Assembly (NCBI GenBank): GCA_015345905.1
Contig: JADDTR010000002.1
Span: 620,001 to 684,000, forward strand
From: Aotearoamyces nothofagi
Taxonomy: Eukaryota; Ascomycota; Leotiomycetes; Leotiales; Tympanidaceae
DNA: 64,000 nucleotides
Reading direction: 5' to 3'
Position numbers and translations under genes: made by a program. A model generated the notes under the pieces. That model did no database searches. It was not told the origin of the DNA and saw nothing but the letters and a program-made list of their open reading frames with translations. Shown here piece by piece: positions 45,042-57,073 of the stretch. Numbering within the stretch: position 1 is the first letter of the stretch; each line of letters starts with the position of its first letter.

Positions 45042-45718
45042 ATGGGACATCCGGCGGGTCTTCGTGCCGGCACGCGTTATGCGTTCAGCCGTAACTTCAA
45101 GGAGAAGGTACGTCTCTACAGCTGCTTCTGTTCTCCTAGAGCGAAAGCTTTGGTGAGGGCAATGCAAAACTGTGCTAATGGCTTTTCCAGGGAATGATCA
45201 AGCTCTCCACATACCTCAGACAATACAAGGTCGGAGATATCGTTGATATCAAGGCAAACGGTGCTGTTCAGAAGGGGTCAGTAATACCATGAAGCCAGAA
45301 ACCATCTCACTCGAACCTCTGCGACGACAGGACATAGGCAACGAGCTGGGAATGGGCGCAATTGGAGCAAGTGCTAACTTCTAGCAGTATGCCCCATAAG
45401 GTTTACCACGGCAAGACTGGAGTCGTCTACAACGTCACCCGAAGCGCTGTCGGAGTTATCATCTACAAGAAGGTCAAGCACCGGTACATCGAGAAGCGTG
45501 TCAACCTACGTATCGAGCACGTCTCACTATCGCGATCACGAGAGGAGTTCGTTCGCCGAGTCAAGGCCAATGCAGAGCTGAAGAAGAAGTCAAAGACTGA
45601 TGGTACCCACGTTCATTTGAAGAGACAACCACTCATGCCACGGGAGGCACGGACCATCTCGATGAAGGACAACGTTCCAGAAACCGTCGTACCAATTGCC
45701 TACGAAACTACGATCTAG
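45042..45718 (+). CDS. rpl21: 60S ribosomal protein L21 (eL21)
   Basis: Three exons (45042..45107, 45191..45276, 45388..45718) give exactly 160 aa, the usual length of eL21. The start [20 protein letters not shown] is followed by [29 protein letters not shown], then [20 protein letters not shown], and the protein ends [10 protein letters not shown]. The second donor is GTCAGT, the acceptor TAGCAG. The small early exons are typical of fungal ribosomal protein genes. It is part of the large ribosomal subunit in the cytosol. The gene is convergent with prp21. Confidence 0.97.
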
Positions 45719-46986
45719 TGGGGGACTTGTTTATGGGGGTTTGCTGAGTTTCTTTGCTTTTGGGTGATGGTCAGAAGGCTTTAGCGTTGCGTGGTACACA
45801 AATTTGTGCCATACCAAAGAGCTCGGCTATATCAAAGTGGAAAATATCAAGGAATGAACACTCGAATGCATAAAGATGGTTGAAGTCCTGTGACGCCGAT
45901 GATCCAATGGTATCTCGGAATTTCTCTTAACTAACGGTGACTCCTTTTGGTTGATCTTCTCATTTACCCATATTCCACCCATTTTTCTGGAACCGTATTT
46001 GTCACGCTTGAGGGGATTATCCCACTTCTCTCCAGGCCCTCACAAGTGTTCCTAGAGCGATCCGGACTAGACGGGGCACTGTGTGACGAGTATACCACTC
46101 ATCTCATTGCACTGTCCAGCCCACATCTCCTATCGGTTCTCTGCCACAGATTTTATAGAACGCCAAGCGGAATAATCATCAAAACCCACGTAGGGCGAAA
46201 GCCAGCTGCCAAGCCCTCCATGACTGCTCTCCGGGTCTATAAATGACCAGACTGTGAATTGGGCCCATACATAGTCTTCTTCCCGGGACCCTCATATCAA
46301 GAAACGGGAATCCCGGGGAGCCTGGCGTCTGGCTATTATTGATCCAGGCTATCGTGATCCCCGGTAGCTAAGACTCGTGCTATAATAATGATATGAATCT
46401 TATAGTGCCGTTGATGAACAACTGTGGCTGCATCGGGCTTATGTGCATGTGAAGCAGGGGCCTGCCCTACTTGCCATCTCTGAAGAAGGGCGCATTGCGT
46501 ATGGCATGGTATATCTCTCCTACCCTACCCTACCCTGTCCTGTCCTGTCTATCTGCTCTCGGTTCTGAGATTTCTCCGATTTCTCGAGGGCTTCTCTACC
46601 GGCGGATGACGGGATTTAGGAGAATCGCAGTCCCCTAGTTTCCAATCCTGGGATCGACAGCAGTCTCCACTCGTGTATGGCAGAGCGAAGCAGCCTGTTT
46701 GCGTGGCGGGGGAAAAGAGAGTGGAGGCACTTCTTGTCACGGCTTGGAAGTGAGTGGCTTCTGATTCTGCTTTTGTCTTCTACTGCTTGGGATATGCTGC
46801 CATGTTTTTTCTCCACCCGGTGAATATCACATCGATAGAATAGGACTGCTCTGAGCTATGCCATGCCATTAAAATGCGTAGCCAACAGTCACTATACAGT
46901 AGTCGTGTCTTGATGACTCATATTGTACATCCCTAACGCCCCGATTGCCCAGTAATGCTGCCTAAACCTCCGTCATCTCCTTAGTA
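45719..46986. other. Intergenic between convergent rpl21 and prp21
   Basis: No supported gene is present. A TACCC/TGTCC pentamer repeat sits at about 46516-46550. A non-ATG open frame at 45947-46246 has no domain signal. Confidence 0.6.
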
Positions 46987-48716
46987 TCATTTACCGAATT
47001 TCTGGTGTATCGCTCTGATCTGTTCCTCCACATTCACGTTCTGCATTTGAGCAAGCCGAAGAGCTTCCCTGCTCTCGGGGTTTCCGTCATAGCTCGTCGC
47101 TGCCTTCTTTCTCCGGGCAGCTTCTTCCTCTGTGAGTGGCTGGCCCGTGACGCCCTCAAATAGATCACTACGCTGACTTGCAAGTCTTTTGAGATTGGTC
47201 GCTGCATCGTTATTCCACAGATTTGTTGTGGCATATCTGGAATCGGACTTTGCTTTCTGTTCCTTCCAGCGAGGGTCTAAAAGCTCAACTAGATGGAGGA
47301 TTAGAATAGTTTCGTAGGACTGGTAATATTTTGAACAGGGGGTACTTACTTCGCATATGCTCGTCCAACTCACTGAAAGGTATTTGCTGTTTGCAATTAG
47401 GACATAAAGCCAGTTGAGCCCCTTGCCTGTTCGCCGCTCTGGCAGCAGCACGCGGAACATAGTTCTCCTTAATCTTCATCGGGGCCGCACCACCCTTAGC
47501 TTCGGCTTGGGCTTGCTGAGCCCGAGCACGAGCTTCAGCTCTTTCCCGTATCCGTTGCTCCTCTTCCTCCTCCTCCTCAGTAGACCTTTGCCTGATGGCG
47601 GGACCTTGGGGCTGATAGACGGGCTGTGGAGTGGGTACAGGAGGTGGTTGCATTTGTTGTGGTTGTGTTGGATAAGAACCATAATTTGCATCATCCTCAC
47701 TAGGGAAAGCTTCTTCAATTCTGAAGTTGTGATTAATGGACATTTGGGCCTTTTGGTCCAGAGACGCAAACTGAAGCTCAGAGAGGGAGGTTGGTGCCGG
47801 TAGAACGGCCTGGTCGTCGGCTTCGGTGAACAGTACTGTCTCCACCACGACAAAATCATGCCAATCAATTTGTGCATATGAAAGTTTTTCTTTCTCAGCC
47901 TCCTCTTCCTTCTTCTGCTTTTGTTCGTCCTGAAACTTAAACCATTCAGCTCGTTGCTTTGCTCGCGCCAGAACGTGAAACTTGTCCTTCACGTTGTGCT
48001 CAAGCTCCCTAATCCTCTCCTCTTGGATCTTTCCCCCGTCGCCATCCATACCACCAGCTCGCATGAGGGTTGTGTATTGATCGATGAGGCGCTGGAAGAA
48101 GTTGTGCAAGCTATGGTTCGGTCGGAGAAAGTCGAATTGGTAATTACCAGTCTCCCTTTGCGATAGGGTCGTCATGAATTGACGACCGTTCTTCGCAACA
48201 AATAAGGCAGTTAATCGGACAACCTCTAGATCTTGTGCGCTAATGTTGGGCATTCGAGCAGAGAAATGGAACTCTGGAGGTTCAGGAGGGCCTTGCGGCT
48301 TTTCTGCTTCCGCTGCCACCTCTCCTGCTCGGCCTGCTGCCACCGCATTACCTCGGCCTTCTTTGACCTCACTCAGTCGCCATAGGTAATAAGCATTGTA
48401 AGCATCGTTCGCGCTCAAAAAAGAGAACTTTGGGTTGTGTTTCTCTTTCTCTCGAATACGGTCTAAGACGGTCAGTGTGCGCAAATCTCCAATGGTTGCC
48501 GGGGATACTATCTGACCTTCAAATACTATGCCATTACGTGCGACGTACCCGGCCGTCTTCTCGAGGATAGCTGTAAAGATAATTAGTTTGAGGATCGATG
48601 AGATAAAATTGGGATGACGGACCTTTGATTTCCTTCGGTGGCAAGACAACTCCAGCGGGCGCTTTGATCTCGTCAAGGACGGCTAATGCATCACCGTTGG
48701 TAGCTGGAAGGGCCAT
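46987..48716 (-). CDS. prp21: Splicing factor 3A subunit 1 (Prp21/SF3a120)
   Basis: Exons 48716..48623, 48570..47350 and 47288..46987 give 538 aa. Two SURP modules are clear: ILEKTAGYVARNGIVFEGQI and VVRLTALFVAKNGRQFMTTL with NYQFDFLRPNHSLHNFFQRL. Then come a charged coiled region, the PRP21-like domain (SYAQIDWHDFVVVETVLF), a Pro/Gln-rich linker, and a short zinc-binding-like CPNCKQQIPFSELDEHMR. The tail DPRWKEQKAKSDSRY is conserved in SF3a1. No ubiquitin-like domain follows, unlike the human protein. SF3a joins the U2 snRNP for branch-site recognition. Both introns have standard acceptors; the first donor is GTCCGT. Confidence 0.95.
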
Positions 48717-49340
48717 ATCTGACGATGGACTGAGATGTAGAGCGATAAAGTTCTCGAACTTGGAGAACTTGAGGCGATATCAAAAAGCACAAGGCTGCCG
48801 CTCTGCTTGGTCGCGAACGCACTAGCAGTTTAGCGCAAAAATCCCGGGCTCCCTCGTCCAACCTGGCATTAAGATAGGTATTCGAGAAGCACACCGGGGA
48901 GTAGCAAGTATGATATAATTGCATGTTTAAACTGCCTGGTAGAGATCTGAACTACACACAATAAATTACTGCTCTCTGGGAAAATTCAAAATTATACCGC
49001 AGTGATGCCATAAAGTCAAAGACGGATATATGTAGACGCGGCGTCGCATCTCGCGTTCAGCTCAGAATAGCCAAAAATTATGTGGCCTTTAAACTTGTCC
49101 ACTCCTTGCCTACTCCCCCGTCAACCGCCTTGCCCCCCTTTGCTGTCCACGATTCTTGACAGGTGCTTCTCTTGCCTTGATGAGGCCATTTTAATTGGTT
49201 CTGCGTCTAAATTTTCTCTACTTTCTTTCAATATTGACGAAATTCGCTGCACTCGAAACTGAAGTGGCCGTGTGGACCGTCTTGAGCTCTTGGATCTCCC
49301 CAATTCATCCGGTTCGGATCGTCCATCTTCCACGTGCAAC
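48717..49340. promoter_or_regulatory. Divergent promoter region between prp21 and pmt1
   Basis: No gene is supported. The frame of pmt1 is open for a short distance upstream of its ATG but without another ATG. Confidence 0.5.
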
Positions 49341-52300
49341 ATGGCCAAACCTAAGATGGATCGAAGTAATTCAGGTGTGGCAGTCGTCAATGGAGGACGT
49401 AGTGAGCGCACTGGTGCCACGAAGACCGCTGCAAAGCCCGCAGATTTTGCTTCAGAGGGTGTGGTAGATCACGATGTCTTCTTGTTACCAGCCTCGGACT
49501 ACCAATATTTAGCTGGGTTGACGCTGGTAGCTGCAATTGTCAGGTTATTCAGGATATATCAACCCAGCAGTGTTGTCTTCGACGAAGTTCAGTGAGTTAT
49601 CCTTCAGCCTTGCTACATGGTACCCTATTGATAATCATCTCTTCAGCTTCGGCGGTTTTGCATCAAAATACATCAAGGGCAAATTCTTCATGGATGTCCA
49701 TCCTCCACTGGCAAAGCTCCTTCTTACTCTTGCTGGGTGGCTGGCCGGATTTGATGGAAATTTCGACTTCAAGGATATTGGAAAGGACTACATCGAGCCG
49801 GGTGTTCCATACGTAGCAATGAGACTAGTACCGGCGATATGTGGCATTCTGCTGGTTCCTACAATGTTTCTAACTCTCAAAGCTGCCGGCTGTCGAACAA
49901 TCACAGCTACCTTGGGTGCTGGCTTAATTATTTTTGGTAAAACTTTTCCATAATTCGTTAAGGAGCTGTGCTAACAATAACCAGAAAACGGGCTCCTTAC
50001 TCAAGCACGGTTGATCCTCCTCGATTCTCCACTTATGATCATGACAGCTTTCACTGGACTGGCATTCACATCTTTCACAAACCAACACGAGCAAGGTCCC
50101 TCCAAAGCCTTCCAGCCAAGTTGGTGGTTCTGGCTTGCCATGACCGGTTTAGGGCTTGGTGCTACTGTCAGCGTGAAATGGGTCGGTCTGTTTACCATTG
50201 CTTGGGTTGGAAGCTTGACGGTGTTACAGTTATGGGTTCTCTTGGGCGATGCCAAGACCGTCACTCCTGTGAGTCCGATAGATGAATTTGTTTGTAGACA
50301 AGACGCTAATGATTTGCCAGCGCCTGTTCACCAAGCACTTATTGGCGAGAGTCTTTTGCCTGATTATTATTCCGGTCACTTTCTACATGGCAATGTTTGC
50401 CATCCACTTCCTCTGCCTCGTGAACCCTGGCGAAGGAGATGGATTCATGAGCTCTGAATTCCAGGCTACCCTCAATTCGAAATCTATGCAAGACGTTCCA
50501 GCCGACGTGGCTTTTGGCAGCCGTGTCAGCATCAGGCACCTTAACACTCAAGGTGGATACCTGCATTCGCACAATCTGATGTACCCAGGTGGAAGCTTGC
50601 AGCAGCAGATCACCCTGTACCCACACAAGGACGAGAATAACGTATGGCTACTTGAGAACCAAACTCAGCCGTTGGATATCAGCGGAGAACCTATAAATGG
50701 ATCTCTGGCATGGGATGATCTTTCTCCTCCCAGCTACATCAAGGACGGTGATACCATTAAACTTTATCATTGGGTCACGAAGAGACGCCTTCATTCGCAC
50801 GACGTTCGACCCCCTGTGACTGATGCAGACTGGCAAAATGAAGTTTCGGCGTATGGATACGACGGCTTTGAGGGCGACGCAAACGACTTCTTCAGAGTAG
50901 AGATTGTCAAGAGCATGTCTGATGGAGAAGAGGCAAAGGAGCGTGTCAGAACCATCCAGACCAAATTCAAGCTTGTCCACGTCATGACAGGCTGCGTTCT
51001 TTTCTCCCATAAAGTCAAGTTGCCTGACTGGGCGTCTGAGCAACAGGAAGTTACCTGTGCTAAACAAGGCACTCTTCCCAATAGCATCTGGTTTATTGAG
51101 CAGAACCAGCATCCCATGCTTGGTGATGACGCCGAGAAGGTCAACTACGTTAATCCTGGATTCCTTGGCAAGTTCTGGGAATTACAAAAGGTTATGTGGC
51201 AGACAAATGCCGGCCTCGTCGAGTCTCACGCGTGGGATTCCCGACCTTCTTCCTGGCCTATATTGCAGCGCGGAATCAATTTCTGGGGCAAGGACCACCG
51301 TCAAATCTACCTGATTGGTAACCCAGTCATCTGGTGGTCATCGACCTTGGCAATTGCAATTTTTGCTTTGTTCAAGGGCGTCGCAGTACTGCGATGGCAA
51401 CGAGGATACAAGGACTATAATGACACCACTTTCAAGCGTTTTGACTATGAGATTGGTACCTCGGTTCTTGGTTGGGCCTTCCACTACTTCCCATTCTATC
51501 TCATGCAACGTCAACTCTTCCTGCACCACTATTTTCCTGCTCTTTACTTTGCTGTCATTGCTCTTTGCCAAATGTACGACTTCATAATAAGCCGTATCCC
51601 TGGAATCGGTCTCCGTGAACACCCATTGATTGGTAGGCTTGGAGCTGTCCTCTTCCTGGGTCTCAGTATGGTTGTTTTCGGCCTATATTCTCCGCTGGCA
51701 TATGGCAACCCTTGGACGCAATCTGCCTGCAACAAGGTCAAACTATTCAGTTCGTGGGACTTTGATTGTAACACATTCTACACCGACGTGAGTCCATTTA
51801 GCATGCCCTCGTGGAAACCCCCGAATCGTGGCGGCAACCGTGATAGCTAGTGGTTGGATTGGTTACTAATTTCTGTGTTTAGCTGGGAAAATATTCGACT
51901 ACCAGCTCTGTGAAATCGAAAGCAGCCTTCACACCGTCATCTAGCTCTGGCGTGCCACCCGCAGATTGGGCAGAAAAACATCTTGCCGGTGCAGCAAAAC
52001 CTGTCCATGAACCAGAGTCTGTCATATCCGAGCCAGAACCTGTAATGTCCGAAGCTCCTGAATATCAGCCTGCAGCTCAACTTCCTCTCGGACAGAGTGT
52101 GGTTTCTCGCGAAGAGAAGGTCGAGTATCGTGATCAAGACGGCAACTTGCTCGACCCTGAACAGGTAAAGGCCTTGGAGGGTAAGGTTAGTTTCAAGACG
52201 CGCTACGAGACCCGCACTCGTATGGTGGATGCGGCCGGCAATGAGATCAAGCCAGATGATTCTGGTGTTGCACCTTCTGTTGCCCCTCCTCACCCTGACG

Positions 52301-52467
52301 TTGATAACGTCGATCGCGAGACTGTTAAAATTCCAGAGCCAGATACGGAAGCAGCACCAGCTTCCCAAGGGGATGTTACAGCGGACAAGGAAAAAGAGGA
52401 GAGCATCGAGAAGTCAAATACGGGAGAGGCTAAACCAGCGAGTGAGAGTATCGAGGCTACGTCTTGA
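49341..52467 (+). CDS. pmt1: Protein O-mannosyltransferase, PMT1 subfamily
   Basis: Five exons (49341..49591, 49647..49936, 49985..50268, 50321..51787, 51883..52467) give 958 aa. The first luminal loop has the catalytic DE in VVFDEVHFGGFASKYIKGKF and FMDVHPPLAKLL. PMT1-type wording (KDIGKDYIEPGVPYVAMRLV) separates it from PMT2 and PMT4. Next are ENGLLTQARLILLDSPL, a MIR region (GSRVSIRHLNTQGGYLHSHN, WHWV-like repeats) and C-terminal spans (LGWAFHYFPFYLMQRQLFLH). The enzyme transfers mannose from dolichyl-phosphate-mannose to Ser/Thr in the ER. After the last span lies a long acidic cytosolic tail (EEKVEYRDQDGNLLDPEQVK) ending in Glu/Ser-rich sequence, making it longer than yeast Pmt1. Active enzyme normally pairs with a PMT2-type partner, not in this window. 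Confidence 0.95.
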
Positions 52468-52923
52468 TGAGAACTCACGATCTTTTTTGTTGGATTTTTG
52501 GGGAATTGGTGGTTGGGGGGCGATTGGGGCAATCTAGCATTGTAACATGAATAATAAGCTCACCTTGACTATCTAATTTGATGAAGCCTTTGGCGTATTC
52601 TGGGACGTGACTATTCTTACTAATTACGGGTAAATTTGTCTTTTTTTGGCGTTGAGAAGCACTTGCTCTTTACAGCTTCCCCTGATCCCCATTCTTCACT
52701 AGCGTGAGGCTAAATTCATCCCCGGCACGGCTCGTCATCCAGTTAACAAATTTCCGTAATGCTACAACAAAACTGATCACTTTGAACATACTCTTAAGCA
52801 AACGTTCTTTCAAACAATATTGCATCCTAACCCTTTTTGAATTAATGGCACTATAGATGAAGCTCGACTCATAATTCAATACTCCCTCCTTCAAGTCCCA
52901 AAGCTCTTCCCTTCTCTTCTTAC
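52468..52923. other. Intergenic, no gene seen
   Basis: 3' flank of pmt1 and leader of the carrier gene; nothing else recognised. Confidence 0.55.
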
Positions 52924-54205
52924 ATGAGCTGGTTCACTTCCACGAGTCCCACTGCTGCCACGGCGCAAGCAGTCACAGAATCACAAAAGGAACCCCTTGT
53001 ACAATCACGCGAGATAGGTGACGCCGTCTTACAGCAACGAACCAATGTTAGATCAATAACAAAGCCAGCGCCTGTGGCAAAGTCATGGGCGCATTTTGTC
53101 GCCGGAGGGTATGCCTTATAGACCAGCTTCTTTCTTCTCAATCACAGGTTGACAGATTATTTACAGTGTCGGTGGTATGACAGCAGCAGCTCTGACTGCT
53201 CCTCTTGATGTCCTCAAAACTCGACTCCAATCCGACTTTTACCAAGCACAGCTGGCCACCAACCGAGCCCAGCACGGTATCTCTCCACATTCACATCTCT
53301 CGCCCATAAGGTCCGGAATTCTCCACTTCCGCGAAACATTTCAAATTCTCTTTTCAGTTCATAAGGTTGAAGGATACCGAGCACTTTTCAAGGGTTTGGG
53401 ACCAAACCTCATTGGCGTTGTGCCTGCACGAGCGATTAGCTTCTACACATATGGAAATGGCAAGCGGATCATTGCGGAGCAGTTCAATAAGGGTCAGGAG
53501 GCCGCTTGGGTGCATTTATGCGCAGCTGCTACTGCTGGAATTGTGACAAGCACCGTAACAAACCCTATTTGGCTGGTGAAGACTCGGCTGCAGCTGGACA
53601 AAAGTGTGGCAGAAAAGGCAGGCGATGTGGCAGTACGAAGATATAAGAATAGCTTGGATTGCGTGAAACAGGTTATACGGGATGAAGGTATCAAGGGGCT
53701 ATATAAAGGCATGAGTGCAAGTTATCTGGGTGTAACAGAGAGCACAATCCAATGGGTCCTGTATGAAAAGATGAAGAGCTATCTCAGGCTAAGAGAAGAG
53801 AAGATCATTATCAGCGGCCGACCGAAGAATACGTGGGATAGAACTGTGGAGTGGACGGGAAGGGTTGGTGCAGCTGGCAGTGCTAAGTTGTTCGCGGCTG
53901 TCGTCACATATCCCCATGAGGTTGGTTTTCCTCTTCATCCCTTAATTTCCATACGTACCATGCAAAATACTAATATTATCTTTCTACAGGTTGTACGCAC
54001 TCGACTTCGTCAAGCTCCCACCAAAGCTGGTGGTCAACTGAAATACACGGGGCTAGTGCAGTGCTTCAAGCTAATCTGGAAGGAAGAGGGCATGGCAGCC
54101 ATGTACGGAGGCCTAACGCCGCATCTACTGCGCACGGTTCCCAGCGCCGCAATTATGTTCGGGATGTACGAGGTCATTTTGAAATTGTTGGATACCCCTG
54201 CTTAA
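52924..54205 (+). CDS. rim2: Mitochondrial pyrimidine nucleotide carrier Rim2
   Basis: Exons 52924..53108, 53167..53920 and 53990..54205 encode 384 aa with three mitochondrial carrier repeats. Their signatures are APLDVLKTRLQSDFYQAQ, TNPIWLVKTRLQLDK and TYPHEVVRTRLRQAP; each second half ends with a YRALFKGLGPNLIG-, GIKGLYKGMSASYLG- or GMAAMYGGLTPHLLR-type segment. The NPIW form and the long first loop match yeast Rim2 and human SLC25A33/36, which exchange pyrimidine nucleoside triphosphates across the inner membrane for mitochondrial DNA and RNA synthesis. The second intron (69 nt) starts with the rare donor GTTGGT and is stop-free and a multiple of three, so retention would add 23 residues inside the third repeat signature. 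Confidence 0.94.
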
Positions 54206-54755
54206 AATGGGAAATCGAACTAGACAAAGTGAGCTGTAATTATAGAGCCAGATGGGGCTGCTGATAGTGACATTTCCTCTCGAATTCATCTAGATGAGAC
54301 GACCGTACTATCGTACGTAGAAGGTGGGAATGGGTACAATGGCGTCACGGAACTGTACGGTTTGTAAGATACTGAATCACCCTCTGCACTAACAAGCAAG
54401 TAATAGCAATGTCACCTGTTGTCAACTATCAATGATTCGTTTCAGTCAGCATTTTGTAAAATTGAAGAGCAAATATAAGTTCGAACCACTTTTGGCAGGT
54501 TTCATGATATGGGGAAAGAAGACAGCCCAAGTGAATGAGTACTGCCATGCTATGAATCAACGCCCCGTGTTTTCATAATCATAAGACCATGGAAGCTATT
54601 GCAGATCTAACAAGAAGAGAAAGGTGTAATCTGTACTGTCATTGCTCCCTGTAACTTTCCAGCTGTGCATATTCTTTGGCTTCACCTGACCGTCGCCTCA
54701 TCAGCTTTCTTGGTTTCCTGCTTCCTCCTGCGTTGGAGATAGCACCTGATGTCAT
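54206..54755. other. Intergenic between convergent rim2 and snx3
   Basis: No gene seen. The stretch is the joint 3' flank of two convergent genes. Confidence 0.55.
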
Positions 54756-55448
54756 TCACCATGCGTTCCGGTCCCAATTGGGATCTGTGGTAGTCGTTAG
54801 CACTTATTCAAAGGAGGAGTTCCCCTGTCTATAGTCCAATATGCCAACAATGATGCTCGAACCATCTCTAGCTTGTTGTGGACCTTGGGATTTGATCATT
54901 GTAAAGTTGAATTATGCCACTTACCCTGTACAAAACTCGCCAGCACCTTGCTTCCGGTCTGCAATAGCGGATGGCCAACTACAATCTGCAAGAATCGCTG
55001 TAAACCTTCTCTCCGGTGCTCAATCACATCGTCACTAAAGCGGTTCGTAAACACCTTTCCCGGCAGCGGCGGGATCGTCACACGTGCGCTCTCACGTTCG
55101 AGGATATCACGGAAATATTCGAAGTCGGAATACCGCCGACGAACGGACGAGTGTCGTAGCTTGAAGGCGGGGATGTTCGTCCGGCACAGAATCTCGTAGT
55201 CGGTGTACATGCTACGGCCTATGCCGTGGGTGCGAGGGTTTTTGACCTGGCCAGAGTCTGTTAGCATGCTATGCAGTACCTAAAGATGGTAATAGGGGTC
55301 TGCCGGGTGGTGCGGGGTATGGAAGGTGGGATAGAATAGCAGAGAAGTTGGCACAGCCGTAGAAACATACTTCAATCTCGAGGAAGTTCTCCGGCGGGCC
55401 ATAGATCTCCTCGAAGGATTGCTGGCGCGCGTCTGGCATTGCCTGCAT
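54756..55448 (-). CDS. snx3: Sorting nexin-3 (Grd19) PX-domain protein
   Basis: Three exons on the minus strand (55448..55371, 55246..54925, 54784..54756) give 142 aa, the usual size in filamentous fungi. The start [20 protein letters not shown] leads into FLEIE, then VKNPRTHG. The PX core contains the phosphoinositide-binding [20 protein letters not shown] and [19 protein letters not shown], followed by [13 protein letters not shown]. The last exon codes only for the conserved end DPNWDRNAW and follows a 140-nt intron with a GCTAACGAC branch site. SNX3 binds PI3P on endosomes and works with retromer in retrieval to the Golgi. Confidence 0.95.
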
Positions 55449-57073
55449 TGTGTCTGGCTGTTGTGGCGCAAGGCTGTGCGCCGCGCAATACGAGTTGCGA
55501 CGTCGGGATGCGAAACTGGAGGCGCGTGAGATATTGCTCAGTGCTTCCTGTCACCAAAGTCTTGCGATGGCGTTGACGGGCGATTGTACGGTAGTAACGG
55601 CGGGACTAGTGTGGCATGCGACAAGTGCGGAGCTGCTAAGGTGCCGTGCTAGACGGGCGTTGATTTGCTGTTGATTTGCTGTTGGTTTGGTTTGCTCTTG
55701 AGGCTCAAATTCAATTCCTCGTGGTCTTGGGGCTCATGTCGGCGCCTTGGGAAATTGCGGGGTCCTGGGATCACGTGGGAGACAATGGCCATGAACAAGG
55801 CAAAGCTGGAGAAAGCGCCATCTTTCAAGTTTAGACAACATTGCCACGGTGTGAATTGGTGCTGTTGGGTGTTGAGGCAATATAATATAGATACAGATAT
55901 CGGAAGTCAAGCCTGACTGACAGTGAACTGTGTACGGCACGTACGTGCACAGGTGTATATATTAGGAGTACCTGTAGTTTATCTGATGTCTCGAGAAGTA
56001 TAATTTGCAAGGAAGTCTAGTCTAAGCAATAGTTGGTATAGCTTGAAAGAATATGTATACAGGACTTGCATTATTGCATAGTATAGACGTTTATATGAGA
56101 CACGGTATACAATAGCTTAGAACCCACAGAGCACTGTTTGTAGAACGATTCTCATCAAGGTCTTTCATGATATCTTTGTAAATTTATATTTTGAACATAA
56201 ATAATCGAACTGCTGATATTTAGTAAAAATGCAATTCAAATGCCAATAAACTGCTTGTATAAATTACGATTCACAAATAATGAAACGTTCAACATTTATC
56301 ATCTATTTCCAAGAAAGCCTATGACATTCTAGAGTGGCCTCTTTAGACAACAACGACCGTGGATATAATTCAGATTGGCGATATATATAATACTGTGTCG
56401 ACACTTGACTGGCCGGCATTCCGGCTACCACCAGCGTTCGGAAAGAATTTTGACGAGGGTTGCTGGCAGCTTCTCTGTGGCCATATATCTCATTGACCCC
56501 TGAATTAGTGCCAGACTTTCCTACGAGATCAGGGGCACTATGAGAAACTCTGCAGGATACGGGTTCTCCATGCCATCTTCTGTCCTAGAACCTAGAAGCC
56601 TCCCGTGGAGCTATCCCTCCTAAGGATCCTGGACGAGGTAGAAAGACGCATGAATTCCTGAGACCTGCATCCGAATATCTAATTTGTCTTCCTTGCGTTC
56701 ACGCGCCAAGCGGCGCATGCGGTGGCCGGCCGCTCCTTACTCCGTACCCCTACTTGTACAGAATCGGAAGCCTAAGCCAAGGCCTGATCTGACAACCCTT
56801 TGTACCCCGAACTGAAAACCCACCCTTTCGCAGGAATAGTCGCTCTTTGAATATTGTACTTTTCTCTTCTTTTGCTACCTTTTAATAATTACGGCTGCGC
56901 TCCAGCCTTTCCCCACGCAGCCTTGCCTCAGTTACGGTGGCACAATTCTCCCAACGCTAAAACGCGGACCAAAGAACACGACCTGACCATCCCGCCTAGA
57001 AATTTTAAGAATACTATGAGCGCCTGTTGAACGTCTTGATCAGAGGGATATAAACCTCTCGCCTCTCGCCGCG
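55449..57073. promoter_or_regulatory. 1.6-kb divergent region between snx3 and erf2
   Basis: No gene is supported. The left part is of ordinary composition; 55930-56400 is AT-rich; the right part returns to mixed composition with a pyrimidine-rich stretch before the erf2 start. No repeat or element was recognised. Confidence 0.5.

Noticed and set aside
45947-46246. 99-codon plus-strand frame after rpl21
   Set aside because: Starts without ATG, lies in a 3' flank and has no recognisable motif.
54470-54500. AGTTCGAACC string resembling a tRNA T-loop
   Set aside because: No matching acceptor, D-arm or anticodon arm in the flanking sequence.
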